Shown here piece after piece: positions 36,183 to 44,442 of a stretch of DNA of 64,000 bases (position 1 is its first letter; each line of letters opens with the position of its first letter). The stretch spans positions 186,001 to 250,000 of the forward strand of contig NZ_OMPS01000044.1 of NCBI RefSeq assembly GCF_900313035.1. Reading direction: 5' to 3'. The DNA is from Ruegeria sp. EL01 (GTDB lineage: Bacteria; Pseudomonadota; Alphaproteobacteria; Rhodobacterales; Rhodobacteraceae). A program made the translations under genes and the position numbers. The notes under the pieces were generated by a model, which was given only the letters and a program-made list of their open reading frames with translations, was not told the DNA's origin and made no database searches.

Positions 36183-36521
36183 ACCTCTTTGAGTGCTAAC
36201 TGACCGTCTGGGTCGCGCGTGCCATGATTGGGGGCCTGATCTGGGCGATGATCCAAAACCCATCGCAACACTCTCAATTGATCTGTGGCCGCAGCCCAAG
36301 GGTCCCGAACGGATTGTGGCTTCCGTCATTTACGCAACAACCGAAGCGAATTTCGCCCAAATCAATGGTCTCTTTTGTGTCTTAAATTTGATAAATGCCG
36401 CGTGTGAAGCGCCAAAGTCGCAGGATAGTCCACCGGTCCTTTTCTGGTGTAGCGAAAAGGCAAATGTCAGCGGTCGCCGGGCTGTCGCCCAGCTAATTAC
36501 CGAACCTCTTTTGATTCACGA
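36183..36521. other. intergenic region between convergent arsJ and sigma-factor genes
   Basis: About 340 bases. An open frame at 36193-36582 exists, but it overlaps the end of the sigma-factor gene by about 60 bases, starts at an unsupported GTG and has no family signature, so I do not call it. No terminator hairpin with a T run was found. Confidence 0.4.
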
Positions 36522-37232
36522 TCACCCCGACAACCCCATCCCGTTGGCCTGCAACCTGTCGATTACGCGTCTAGCCATGTAGGCACATCGCTTTCCTCCG
36601 AATGGGAAGATAGCCTCGAACCCACCCTGAACCTGTTGCTCGATCGAGGATCGCAAACGACGGCGGGCGCGATACAGGCGGGTTTTTACGGTGATCGGGT
36701 TGATCTGGAGCTCTCGGGCGATGGCAAGAATGCTCATCCCTTCCGTTTCTCGCAATAGAAACGGCAGCCGCATATATGGTGGCAACTCAGATACGGCAGT
36801 TTCCAACAGCCCGCGCAGCTGTGTCCGACCAAGCGTGGTCTCGGGAAGTTCGGATATCTGACCGGGAAACGCGAGTACCTTAGGCAGATTGACCTCGTCC
36901 ACGGTATCGTACTCTTCGGCGGGACGAGCTTGTCTGCGCTGCATTCGTGACGCGTTGATAACGATCCGCGTGATCCAGGTAGAAAATCTTGCGCGCTCGC
37001 GAAAGCTCTCCAGTTTACTAAACGCGGAAAGGTAGGCCTCTTGCAGTGCTTCTTCGGCTTCGGCGTCGCTATCGACGATTCCGCGGGCAACGCGAAACAG
37101 ACGGGGATTCAGACGGCGGATCAGTTCCCTGACCGCCAGTTCGCTTCCGGTTCTCGCAGCGTCTACAAGTTCAGCCTCGGACTTGCTCGCATCTGCTTGT
37201 GCTTCGTGTCTGAGGTGTGGTTCGACCTTCAC
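36522..37232 (-). CDS. ECF-type RNA polymerase sigma factor
   Basis: A 236-residue group IV sigma factor. Region 2 is visible in ALQEAYLSAFSKLESFRERA followed by RFSTWITRIVINASRM (about residues 62-98), and region 4 in GMSILAIARELQINPITVKT followed by RLYRARRRL (about 165-195). A C-terminal tail, FPFGGKRCAYMARRVIDRL, carries a Cys motif seen in some ECF groups that may serve control. No anti-sigma gene is adjacent. The GTG at 37230-37232 has GGAGG seven bases upstream and overlaps the cupredoxin stop as GTGA; an ATG 15 bases earlier is less likely. Confidence 0.9.
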   Translation of the reverse strand: MKVEPHLRHEAQADASKSEAELVDAARTGSELAVRELIRRLNPRLFRVARGIVDSDAEAEEALQEAYLSAFSKLESFRERARFSTWITRIVINASRMQRRQARPAEEYDTVDEVNLPKVLAFPGQISELPETTLGRTQLRGLLETAVSELPPYMRLPFLLRETEGMSILAIARELQINPITVKTRLYRARRRLRSSIEQQVQGGFEAIFPFGGKRCAYMARRVIDRLQANGMGLSG

Positions 37233-37759
37233 GACCTGTCCTCCCATCTGACCGCACCTTCCGCGATGACCTTGTCGACCGGTGGCAAAACGGCCAAAAC
37301 CTGATCGGATACATCGTCATCATCTTCGGTACTGTGGTCCCAGCCAACATCGCCAGGCGTCCCGACAACAACGCGCCCGACCATCGCGGCCATCTCATGT
37401 GGTAAGCAATAATAGTCATACACGCCCGGAACCGTTAGCGTGACCTCGAAATATTCGTCCGGTAGCAGAAAGTCGCTATCCCAGGGTGTTGCCAACTCAG
37501 GAATGCGCCGTTTTCGGTCATAGTTATCAGGGTGATAGGCGGTCGCTGTGTGGCCATTCCCCGGATCACGATTGGTGAAGCGTATTGTCGTGCCCGATGT
37601 GACCGATAGACCGAAGGGATCAAACCAAACCCGCTCTCCCCGTGCGCTTCCGCGCATAACGACCTCGGCGACGGTTTGTGCACCCACGGATCGCGAGGCC
37701 GCGAGGGAGGCGATTGCGCCACCCCCGAGCCAAATTGTTTGACGCCTTGTGCAAATCAT
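37229..37759 (-). CDS. exported cupredoxin (plastocyanin/azurin-like)
   Basis: A 176-residue type I copper protein. The N terminus TRRQTIWLGGGAIASLAASR is a twin-arginine signal. The copper ligands can be read as His in NGHTATAYHP and Cys, His and Met in YDYYCLPHEMAAMVGRVVVG. The C-terminal tail has an acidic EDDDD stretch. Type I copper proteins carry electrons in the periplasm. It lies between the TTHB210-like gene (4-base overlap) and the sigma-factor gene (4-base overlap), so the three are probably one translational unit. Confidence 0.9.
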   Translation of the reverse strand: MICTRRQTIWLGGGAIASLAASRSVGAQTVAEVVMRGSARGERVWFDPFGLSVTSGTTIRFTNRDPGNGHTATAYHPDNYDRKRRIPELATPWDSDFLLPDEYFEVTLTVPGVYDYYCLPHEMAAMVGRVVVGTPGDVGWDHSTEDDDDVSDQVLAVLPPVDKVIAEGAVRWEDRS

Positions 37760-38175
37760 TTTGCAAGCCGTTCCTTTGCCCCCTCATCGTGGAACAACAC
37801 GACATGCGCGTGCGGCTTCTCCACACCCGGGTGACCGGCGTTGTAATACACATCTGCAGAGCTGACGGTGTGCGACCCGAGATTGAGATCGTCAAACGAT
37901 ACACCGTTCTGCAGGTCATCTAGCGGGGTCATATAAATCGTCGCCGACAACAGGCCGTCATGATCATATGCCAGAAAGGGCCCAGCCGGCAAAGTAGCCG
38001 GGTCTACGAACAAAGTCCCGAGGCCCGGAATGAATTCGGGCAAGGGAAGAACTTCACTGACCTGAACATAGGGTTCACCCGCCGGAGCGTTCATGAGGGC
38101 CTTTTCGTCATGAGCGCTGGCAATTGTCGTGGTGGTGGCGATCAATCCTGCGGCAACTGTAAGTTTTTTCAGCAT
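37756..38175 (-). CDS. secreted TTHB210-like (DUF5602-like) protein
   Basis: A 139-residue exported protein. MLKKLTVAAGLIATTTTIAS is a signal peptide cut near ASA. The mature part has GPFLAYDHDGLLSATIYMTP and a C-terminal NAGHPGVEKPHAHVVLFHDE with four His residues, a layout like TTHB210-type proteins that end in a Pro-His-x-x-x-x-x-x-His motif. In Thermus, TTHB210 belongs to a sigma-E regulon, which fits the sigma factor two genes on. The assignment is by eye and tentative. The start is at 38173-38175 with AAGGA upstream. Confidence 0.7.
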   Translation of the reverse strand: MLKKLTVAAGLIATTTTIASAHDEKALMNAPAGEPYVQVSEVLPLPEFIPGLGTLFVDPATLPAGPFLAYDHDGLLSATIYMTPLDDLQNGVSFDDLNLGSHTVSSADVYYNAGHPGVEKPHAHVVLFHDEGAKERLAK

Positions 38176-38591
38176 GGTAACGTCCTTTTCAAAGCTTGCA
38201 TCTGGTGCATCTTGATCAGCACCTGCCTTCTTGGATGCAGCCCGAACGAAAAGGTTCCCGAGATTCTCGTTTACCAACGTTCTAGGGGATCATGTGGTGC
38301 CAGAGGTCGGACGTTACGGGGCTAACTGGCAGCGTATCGAAATGGCAACACTTTAGTCATTCACCTGAAACCACAAAGAACGGAAAGAACGGAAAGATTA
38401 TCTGCGCCACTATCCTTAAAATTGAAGGTTTTGGCCGCTTACCAGTACTTATAGTTCCTGAACTCTGATCAGCAAGCACAACGTTGCGAGGTTCCTGCAC
38501 CAGTTTAATCGTAAATGCGGGACACTGTGTGGATAAAAGCCTCAAAGCAGAGAAATTAGTCATCAAAGCACATTACTCTAATGTGTTTGTC
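38176..38591. other. upstream region of the sigma/cupredoxin operon
   Basis: About 415 bases with no convincing gene. On the minus strand, GGAACC at about 38237-38242 is an ECF-type -35 candidate for autoregulation, but no clear -10 partner was found. A short tandem repeat, AACGGAAAG twice, lies at about 38378-38395. The rest, up to tRNA-Arg, shows nothing I can interpret. Confidence 0.35.
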
Positions 38592-38668
38592 TGGCGACCC
38601 CGGCAGGATTCGAACCTGCAACCTGCCCCTTAGGAGGGGGCTGCTCTATCCAGTTGAGCCACGGGGCC
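38592..38668 (-). tRNA. tRNA-Arg (anticodon CCT)
   Basis: 77 bases with encoded CCA. Acceptor GGCCCCG pairs with CGGGGTC, the D arm is GCTCAACTGGATAGAGC, the anticodon loop is CTCCTAA and the T arm is GCAGGTTCGAATCCTGC. It decodes AGG. Confidence 0.96.
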
Positions 38669-38714
38669 GCGCATCGCCTTCTGTACCTTGGTTTTTTAGG
38701 GTTGTCATGACCAT

Positions 38715-38731
38715 TGCACAACAGTTGTACA
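38715..38731. promoter_or_regulatory. LacI-family operator candidate
   Basis: TGCACAAC-A-GTTGTACA is a 17-base inverted repeat with one mismatch. It lies about 45-70 bases upstream of the LacI-type gene and is a likely autoregulatory site. Confidence 0.5.
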
Positions 38732-38774
38732 GATCGCCCTGTTCACGCTACCATCGGACAAAACAACAACGCAG

Positions 38775-39812
38775 GTGCCCTCCGTGAACACTGAAACAAA
38801 ACGCCCGCTTACCCTCCGCGATGTCTCAGAGGCGTCCGGTGTTTCCGAGATGACGGTCAGCCGGGTCCTGCGCAATCGGGGTGATGTGTCAGACGCCACC
38901 CGCACCCGCGTTCTGGCGGCGGCAAAAGAGCTGGGTTATGTGCCCAACAAGATCGCCGGAGCCTTGGCTTCGAGCCGTGTGAATCTGGTGGCGGTCATTA
39001 TTCCGTCGCTGTCGAACATGGTGTTCCCCGAGGTTCTGACCGGCATCAATCAGGTTTTGGAAGATACCGAGTTGCAACCTGTGGTCGGCGTTACGGATTA
39101 TCTGCCCGAGAAAGAAGAAAAAGTGTTGTATGAGATGCTCTCGTGGCGGCCATCGGGCGTTATAATCGCTGGGCTGGAACACACTGATGCGGCACGGGCA
39201 ATGCTGGATTCCGCTGGGATTCCGGTGGTCGAGATTATGGATGCCGACGGCAAACCTGTGGACGCAATGGTGGGTATTTCTCACCGCCGCGCCGGGCGCG
39301 AAATGGCGCAGGCGATCCTGAAAGCCGGGTATCAGCATATCGGGTTCATGGGCACCAAGATGCCGCTGGATCACCGCGCGCGCAAACGGTTCGAAGGCTT
39401 CACCGAAGTGCTGGGTAAGCATGGGATTGAGATTGAGGATCGCGAGTTCTACTCTGGCGGCTCCGCGCTGGCCAAGGGTCGCGAGATGACGCAAACTATG
39501 CTGGAACGCTCACCCGAATTGGATTTTCTGTATTATTCCAATGATATGATTGGCGCTGGCGGGTTGCTGTACCTGCTGGAACAAGGCATCGACATTCCCG
39601 GTCAGATCGGATTGGCCGGGTTCAACAACGTGGAATTGCTGCAAGGCCTGCCGCGCAAACTGGCCACAATGGATGCCTGCCGTCTGGAGATCGGGCGCAA
39701 GGCCGCCGAAATCATCTCGGCCCGGCTGGATGACCCGGAGTCCGAGATTGAAACGCGTGTCACCCTCACGCCCAAGATCAGCTTTGGTGAAACGCTAAAA
39801 CGGCGTTGGTGA
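38775..39812 (+). CDS. LacI-family transcriptional regulator (GntR-like)
   Basis: A protein of about 345 residues. The N-terminal helix-turn-helix and hinge are TLRDVSEASGVSEMTVSRVL followed by AAKELGYVPNKIAGALASSR. A periplasmic-binding-like effector domain follows to residue 340, with FNNVELLQGLPRKLATMDA near the end. The sequence looks closest to gluconate-type (GntR) LacI members, but no sugar gene is adjacent. The start is uncertain: GTGs at 38775 and 38784 are both possible. The stop overlaps the next gene. Confidence 0.88.
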   Translation: MPSVNTETKRPLTLRDVSEASGVSEMTVSRVLRNRGDVSDATRTRVLAAAKELGYVPNKIAGALASSRVNLVAVIIPSLSNMVFPEVLTGINQVLEDTELQPVVGVTDYLPEKEEKVLYEMLSWRPSGVIIAGLEHTDAARAMLDSAGIPVVEIMDADGKPVDAMVGISHRRAGREMAQAILKAGYQHIGFMGTKMPLDHRARKRFEGFTEVLGKHGIEIEDREFYSGGSALAKGREMTQTMLERSPELDFLYYSNDMIGAGGLLYLLEQGIDIPGQIGLAGFNNVELLQGLPRKLATMDACRLEIGRKAAEIISARLDDPESEIETRVTLTPKISFGETLKRRW

Positions 39813-41029
39813 CTTTGGCCCTACAACAGATCGACAACCAAACGGCCCGTGCCGTTTTTATGGATCGTCATGCGCTGGCTGAACCCCCTTCGGGGAATGC
39901 CAAGGGCGCAGACCTGCTTGAACTGATCCGGCGGCTTGGCTTTGTTCAGTTGGACAGTATCAACACCGTTGCCCGCGCCCATGACATGATCCTGTTTTCG
40001 CGCAGGCCGAGTTATCGCAGCAAGAATCTCAAACACCTGTACGAACGTGACAAGGCGTTGTTCGAACATTGGACGCACGACGCTGCCGTCATCCCAATGG
40101 ACTACTATTTGCATTGGCATTTGCGCTTTCAGCGCGACGCAGATCTGTTGAAATCACGGTGGAAAAACTGGCGGCGCGACGGGTTTGAACAACAATTCGA
40201 AACCGTACTGCAGCATATCCGCGATCACGGGCCCGTCTCCTCGTCCGACGTGGGCAAGGATGAAAAGAAAGGGTCGGGCGGATGGTGGGACTGGCATCCA
40301 TCAAAAACTGCATTGGAGTTCCTGTGGCGCTCAGGTGCGCTGACCGTCGTTGGGCGCGAAGGATTTCAGAAACGCTATGACCTGACCGAGCGTGTGATCG
40401 AGGCGCATCTTCGTCCGGGCCACACGCCCTGCGACGCTGACGAAACCGTGGACTGGCTTTGCAATGCTGCGCTGGACCGGCTTGGGTTTGCCACATCTGG
40501 CGAGCTGGCGGCGTTTTGGGACACGGTCAGTTCCGCCGAAGCCAAAGCGTGGTGCGAGAAGGCTTTGCAGGACGGCATCGTTGAAGAGATCGAAGTCGCC
40601 TGCACGGATGGACGGTTGCGCAAGGTCATGGCCCGTCCGGGCTTGCTTGACGAGACGACGTCGCTGCCACCGCCTTCTGGTCGGATCAGGGTTCTCAGCC
40701 CCTTTGATCCAATGTTGCGCGATCGCAAACGGGCCGAACGACTGTTTGGGTTCCACTACCGGATCGAGGTCTTCGTCCCCGAACCCAAACGGACCTATGG
40801 CTACTACGTCTTCCCGCTGCTGGAAGGTGACAAACTGATCGGGCGGATCGACATGAAGGCGCATCGGGATTGCGGTGAGCTGCGTGTACGGGCCGTCTGG
40901 CCGGAACGCCGCGTGCGTTGGTCAGAAGCGCGCAGCCGAAGATTGCACGCTGAATTGGAGCGGGTTCGATGCTTTGCCAATCTGGACCGGGTCGAGTTTA
41001 CCACAGACTGGCTGAAAGACCCTAAATAG
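39809..41029 (+). CDS. YcaQ-type winged-helix DNA glycosylase
   Basis: A 406-residue protein of the AlkX/YcaQ family, which unhooks DNA interstrand crosslinks by base excision. GFVQLDSINTVARAHDMILF near residue 45 contains the QxD catalytic motif (Gln-Leu-Asp). HLYERDKALFEHWTHDAAVI and VLSPFDPMLRDRKRAERLFG are further family blocks. The GTG start overlaps the LacI-type stop (GTGA), so the two are coupled, an unexpected pairing of sugar-type regulator and repair enzyme. Confidence 0.88.
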   Translation: MTLALQQIDNQTARAVFMDRHALAEPPSGNAKGADLLELIRRLGFVQLDSINTVARAHDMILFSRRPSYRSKNLKHLYERDKALFEHWTHDAAVIPMDYYLHWHLRFQRDADLLKSRWKNWRRDGFEQQFETVLQHIRDHGPVSSSDVGKDEKKGSGGWWDWHPSKTALEFLWRSGALTVVGREGFQKRYDLTERVIEAHLRPGHTPCDADETVDWLCNAALDRLGFATSGELAAFWDTVSSAEAKAWCEKALQDGIVEEIEVACTDGRLRKVMARPGLLDETTSLPPPSGRIRVLSPFDPMLRDRKRAERLFGFHYRIEVFVPEPKRTYGYYVFPLLEGDKLIGRIDMKAHRDCGELRVRAVWPERRVRWSEARSRRLHAELERVRCFANLDRVEFTTDWLKDPK

Positions 41030-41032
41030 GGT

Positions 41033-41731
41033 CTATTCGGCGGCAGACAGGGTCAGACGGATATTCTCCAACCCGTCGATTCCGCCTTCAATCACATCCC
41101 CGGCCACAACCGGACCTACACCAGCTGGCGTACCGGTCAGGATCAAATCTCCCGGCCGTAGATGATAAAAGCCCGAGAGATGGCTGATGATTTCGTCGAT
41201 TTTCCAGATCAACTCGGCCAGAGTCGCATCCTGCCGGATCTCTCCGTTGACGCTCAGATGGATGCGTTTGTCATCATCCGGCGACCAGGCAGTTGACCGG
41301 GTCAACGGGGCAAAAACAGCGCTGTTTTCGACATCCTTGCCCAAATCCCAGGGCCGTTGCTTGTTACGCTCACGAATTTGCAGATCGCGCCGGGTCATAT
41401 CCAACGCGCAGCCATATGCATAGATCGCATCCCAGGCCTCGGTGCTGGTGGCGCGAAACACCGGTTTTCCGATCGCCACGGCCAGTTCCATCTCATGGTG
41501 GAAATTCTCGGTTCCGGGCGGGAAAGGAACTGTTATTCCAGACAAAACCGCATTGGCGGCAGATTTCGTAAAGTAAAACGGGACCTCTCGATCAACCTCA
41601 TGTCCCATCTCGGCCGCATGGGCTGCGTAGTTTCGCCCGACACAGAAAATTCGCCCAATCGGATACGCGCCAACCTCACCGTCAACAGGGATGGTTATCA
41701 GCTCCGGCAGAGAGAACAGGTTATCTTGCAT
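41033..41731 (-). CDS. fumarylacetoacetate-hydrolase-family protein
   Basis: A 232-residue FAH-fold enzyme. IGRIFCVGRNYAAHAAEMGH near residue 28 and FHHEMELAVAIGKP near 85 provide the metal Glu residues, and the C-terminal GDLILTGTPAGVGPVVAGD is the family signature. Length and motifs suit a fumarylpyruvate or acylpyruvate hydrolase. The nearby HpaR, decarboxylase and HpaI genes point to aromatic ring-cleavage products as substrates, which is inference. The start at 41729-41731 has AAAGGGAA upstream. Confidence 0.88.
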   Translation of the reverse strand: MQDNLFSLPELITIPVDGEVGAYPIGRIFCVGRNYAAHAAEMGHEVDREVPFYFTKSAANAVLSGITVPFPPGTENFHHEMELAVAIGKPVFRATSTEAWDAIYAYGCALDMTRRDLQIRERNKQRPWDLGKDVENSAVFAPLTRSTAWSPDDDKRIHLSVNGEIRQDATLAELIWKIDEIISHLSGFYHLRPGDLILTGTPAGVGPVVAGDVIEGGIDGLENIRLTLSAAE

Positions 41732-42178
41732 TGGGTTCCCTTTTGATCGCGAAACACGCAGCGTGATAGGCGCATTTGCACTGGCAAGTCGTTGGAACAC
41801 GCCAGTTTCTGCCAACACCCATAGATTGTTTCGGCATGAAATTGCTCAATTTTCTTCAACAGCCCGGCGACCGTTCCCAGCCGCATTCCGTTGCGCCTTT
41901 ATAGTTGCGATAAACCGATAAGCCCAATTGGATTCGGAAAAAGGGTCGCCGGACACGTGAGGTAGCAAAAAGAAGAGTGTCCCAGCCGCACAGAATCCTT
42001 GGGTTCTGCAACTTGGTTTGCGCATAAATTGCGCGGAACTAATGTTCGTTGAAGTGATTGAAGACGCATTGTGCCTATTGCCAAAGCGGAAAGGCACAAC
42101 ACCACGGTAACACCAACCGCCTTGGAAAATTACCAGGGCAAAACAGCACTATGAACCTGACTCGAAGATACCTCTTGC
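41732..42178. other. intergenic region upstream of the FAH gene
   Basis: About 450 bases without a credible gene; the open frames here are short and have atypical composition. It should contain the FAH promoter. I see no strong hairpin or operator in this part. Confidence 0.4.
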
Positions 42179-42381
42179 TGGCACCAACAGAAGTCGGCAA
42201 TAGGCTACGACCGCTTCGAAGCGCATAGGCACAAGGTCCATCCCCCTGGATCCTTCGGGCCGTTCGGTGAACCGTATTTTCGGTTCTGCAAATGCTTCGG
42301 AGCGTGGACCTGGATTAAAATCCAGTCCGGGTCTGGCCGCCCCGCCGGAGAGTTCCCCCTACCATCTCCGGCGGGGTGCCA
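42179..42381. ncRNA. structured RNA candidate between FAH and hpaR genes
   Basis: Several nested inverted repeats occur in about 200 bases: closing arms TGGCACC/GGTGCCA (42179-42185, 42375-42381), AGGTCCA/TGGACCT (42234-42240, 42305-42311), GAACCG/CGGTTC (42269-42274, 42281-42286), CTGGATT/AATCCAG (42310-42316, 42319-42325) and an 11-bp stem CCCGCCGGAGA/TCTCCGGCGGG (42341-42351, 42365-42375). Not all pairs can form at once, as some share bases. No known RNA family recognised. Strand is undetermined. Confidence 0.45.
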
Positions 42382-42409
42382 AAATCGGGTCATCGACCTA
42401 AGGGCCGCA

Positions 42410-42844
42410 TCAGGTCTCCAGATCTTTCAACTCACTCAAAAGATCCAGCAGCAATTCATGCTTTTCAGGACCCAGTTGAGTGCGAATACGCTCGGCCTGT
42501 GCAACGCTGACGGCAAGGTTAGCGCGAATAATTTCTACACCCTTCTTGCTGATCTCGACGATCTGGCGACGCCGGTCGACCGGGTGGCTGCGGCGGACGA
42601 TCAGGTCTTTTTGTTCAAGGTTTTGCAGGATGCGCGTCAGGCTGGGCAACAACAAACAGGCCCTTTCTGCGATATGGGTCGGTTCCTGCGGCCCTTCTTC
42701 GTTGAGAACACGCAAGACGCGCCACTGCTGTTCGGTGACACCTGCATCAACCAGCAATGTGCGAATGGGACCCATGACCTTTTCCCGTGCCCGCAGCAAA
42801 GCAATAGGCAAAGATCTCGACGTAAGTGGAAGTTCGTCAGCCAT
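42410..42844 (-). CDS. hpaR: MarR-family regulator, HpaR type
   Basis: A 144-residue winged-helix protein. LPIALLRAREKVMGPIRTLL then GVTEQQWRVLRVLNEEGPQE are typical of the homoprotocatechuate operon repressor HpaR, and the wing is RRSHPVDRRRQIVEISKKG. HpaR relatives respond to hydroxyphenylacetate-type ligands. It is divergent from the decarboxylase-hpaI pair, which it probably controls. Confidence 0.82.
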   Translation of the reverse strand: MADELPLTSRSLPIALLRAREKVMGPIRTLLVDAGVTEQQWRVLRVLNEEGPQEPTHIAERACLLLPSLTRILQNLEQKDLIVRRSHPVDRRRQIVEISKKGVEIIRANLAVSVAQAERIRTQLGPEKHELLLDLLSELKDLET

Positions 42845-43002
42845 ACGGAATCTTGGCCGAAATCCAGAAGGTTCGCAAGCAATCCAGCGGAATTGAAAGT
42901 TTTGGGAAACGGAATTGACCTGGCCTGTTGAATACCTATCACTGATCTCAAAGACATACGCACCCCGGGCCCGCCCGTCTGGTGCCGCACGGGAGGATCA
43001 GA

Positions 43003-44427
43003 ATGAAATGGGATGAGTTCGCCGGATGGGGCAAAAAAGTCGCGGATTGGACGCAAGACTACCATCAGAATGTTGGCGACAAACCGGTGCGGGCGCGAAC
43101 CGAACCGGGGGATGTTCTGAATGCGCTGCCAGCTACGCCGCCGGAAAACGCGCAGCCCATGGAAGACATCTTTCGTGACTTTGAACAAATTGTGATGCCG
43201 GGGATCACCCATTGGCAGCACCCCCGGTTCTTTGCCTATTTCAACGCAAACGCATCGGCCCCGTCCGTCTTGGCCGAGTTCCTGACCAGCGCAATCGCGC
43301 CGCAATGCATGTTGTGGCAGACCTCGCCCGCCGCAACGGAAATGGAAACCCGCATGATGGACTGGCTGCGTCAGGCGCTGGATCTGCCGGAAGGGTTTGC
43401 CGGTGTCATTCAGGATTCAGCCTCATCAGCCACATTGACCGCCGTACTGACAATGCGGGAAAAGGCGCTGGACTGGCAGGGCAATCAACAAGGCCTGTTC
43501 GGGAAAAAGCCGCTGAGGGTCTATTGCTCATCCGAGGTCCATACGTCGATCGACCGGGCCATTTGGGTTGCCGGGATTGGTCAGGACAACCTTGTACGCG
43601 TTCCAATCAAAGGGGATTGGCGCGGTATGGATCCGGAAGCATTGGACAACGCGATTCAGTCCGATTTGGACTCTGGTTTTCATCCTGCAGGTGTCATCCT
43701 GTGCGTTGGCGGCACCGGGACAGGGGCGACAGACCCGGTGGATCGCTGTCTGGAAATTGCGCAAAAACACGGGCTGTATACGCATGTGGATGCGGCATGG
43801 GCGGGATCTGCGATGATCTGCCCTGAGTATCGGCACTATTGGCCCGGCATCGATCAGGCGGACAGCATCGTCTTCAATCCTCATAAATGGTTGGGCGTGC
43901 AATTCGATTGCTGCGCGCATTTCCTAAAAAACCCCGATGATCTGGTGCAAACACTGGCGATCAGCCCCGAATACCTGAAAACGCACGGCAAGGATGGGAT
44001 CATCAACTACTCGGAGTGGACTGTGGCCCTGGGTCGTCGGTTCCGCGCACTGAAACTGTGGTTTGTGATCCGTGCCTATGGCCTTGAAGGTCTGCGGGAT
44101 CGGCTGCGAAATCACGTCAACTGGTCCAGGGATCTGCATGACCGGCTGGCCGCCGAGCCGGATTTCGAAATCGTCACCCCTCCGATGTGGTCCTTGTGGA
44201 CCTTTCGTTTTGTGCCGACAGAAAACCCCCATTTGTACAACTTGGAAGATCTGAACCTGCGCCTGGTGAACGCCATCAATGATGATGGGCGCATTTATCT
44301 GACGCAAACGCGCGTGGGTGGCACGTTTGTCATTCGTTTTCAGGCGGGACAGTTCGAAACCACCGAAGAGGACGTGAAGATGGCGTTTGATGTCATCACC
44401 GAAATCGCCCGATCTCTGACAGATTAA
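43003..44427 (+). CDS. pyridoxal-dependent aromatic L-amino acid decarboxylase
   Basis: A 474-residue group II PLP decarboxylase of the DOPA/Trp/Tyr decarboxylase family. HWQHPRFFAYFNANASAPSV near residue 72, VHVDAAWAGSA-like HVDAAWAGSAMICPEYRH near 263 (PLP-binding Asp) and SIVFNPHKWLGVQFDCCAHF near 290 (PLP Lys) are intact. It would convert Tyr, DOPA or Phe to the amine. GGAGG lies before ATG 43003. The HpaI-type aldolase gene follows after 15 bases, suggesting a combined aromatic catabolic step. Confidence 0.92.
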   Translation: MKWDEFAGWGKKVADWTQDYHQNVGDKPVRARTEPGDVLNALPATPPENAQPMEDIFRDFEQIVMPGITHWQHPRFFAYFNANASAPSVLAEFLTSAIAPQCMLWQTSPAATEMETRMMDWLRQALDLPEGFAGVIQDSASSATLTAVLTMREKALDWQGNQQGLFGKKPLRVYCSSEVHTSIDRAIWVAGIGQDNLVRVPIKGDWRGMDPEALDNAIQSDLDSGFHPAGVILCVGGTGTGATDPVDRCLEIAQKHGLYTHVDAAWAGSAMICPEYRHYWPGIDQADSIVFNPHKWLGVQFDCCAHFLKNPDDLVQTLAISPEYLKTHGKDGIINYSEWTVALGRRFRALKLWFVIRAYGLEGLRDRLRNHVNWSRDLHDRLAAEPDFEIVTPPMWSLWTFRFVPTENPHLYNLEDLNLRLVNAINDDGRIYLTQTRVGGTFVIRFQAGQFETTEEDVKMAFDVITEIARSLTD

Positions 44428-44442
44428 GACCGGAAAAACAGA

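Noticed and set aside
36193..36582. A 129-codon plus-strand frame between arsJ and the sigma-factor gene
   Set aside because: It starts at an unsupported GTG, runs antisense into the end of the sigma-factor gene and shows no domain or typical codon pattern.
42179..42381. Known tmRNA, RNase P or SRP RNA as an explanation for the paired region
   Set aside because: No tag-peptide codons, no conserved RNase P core and no SRP GGAAG-type tetraloop region could be found on either strand.
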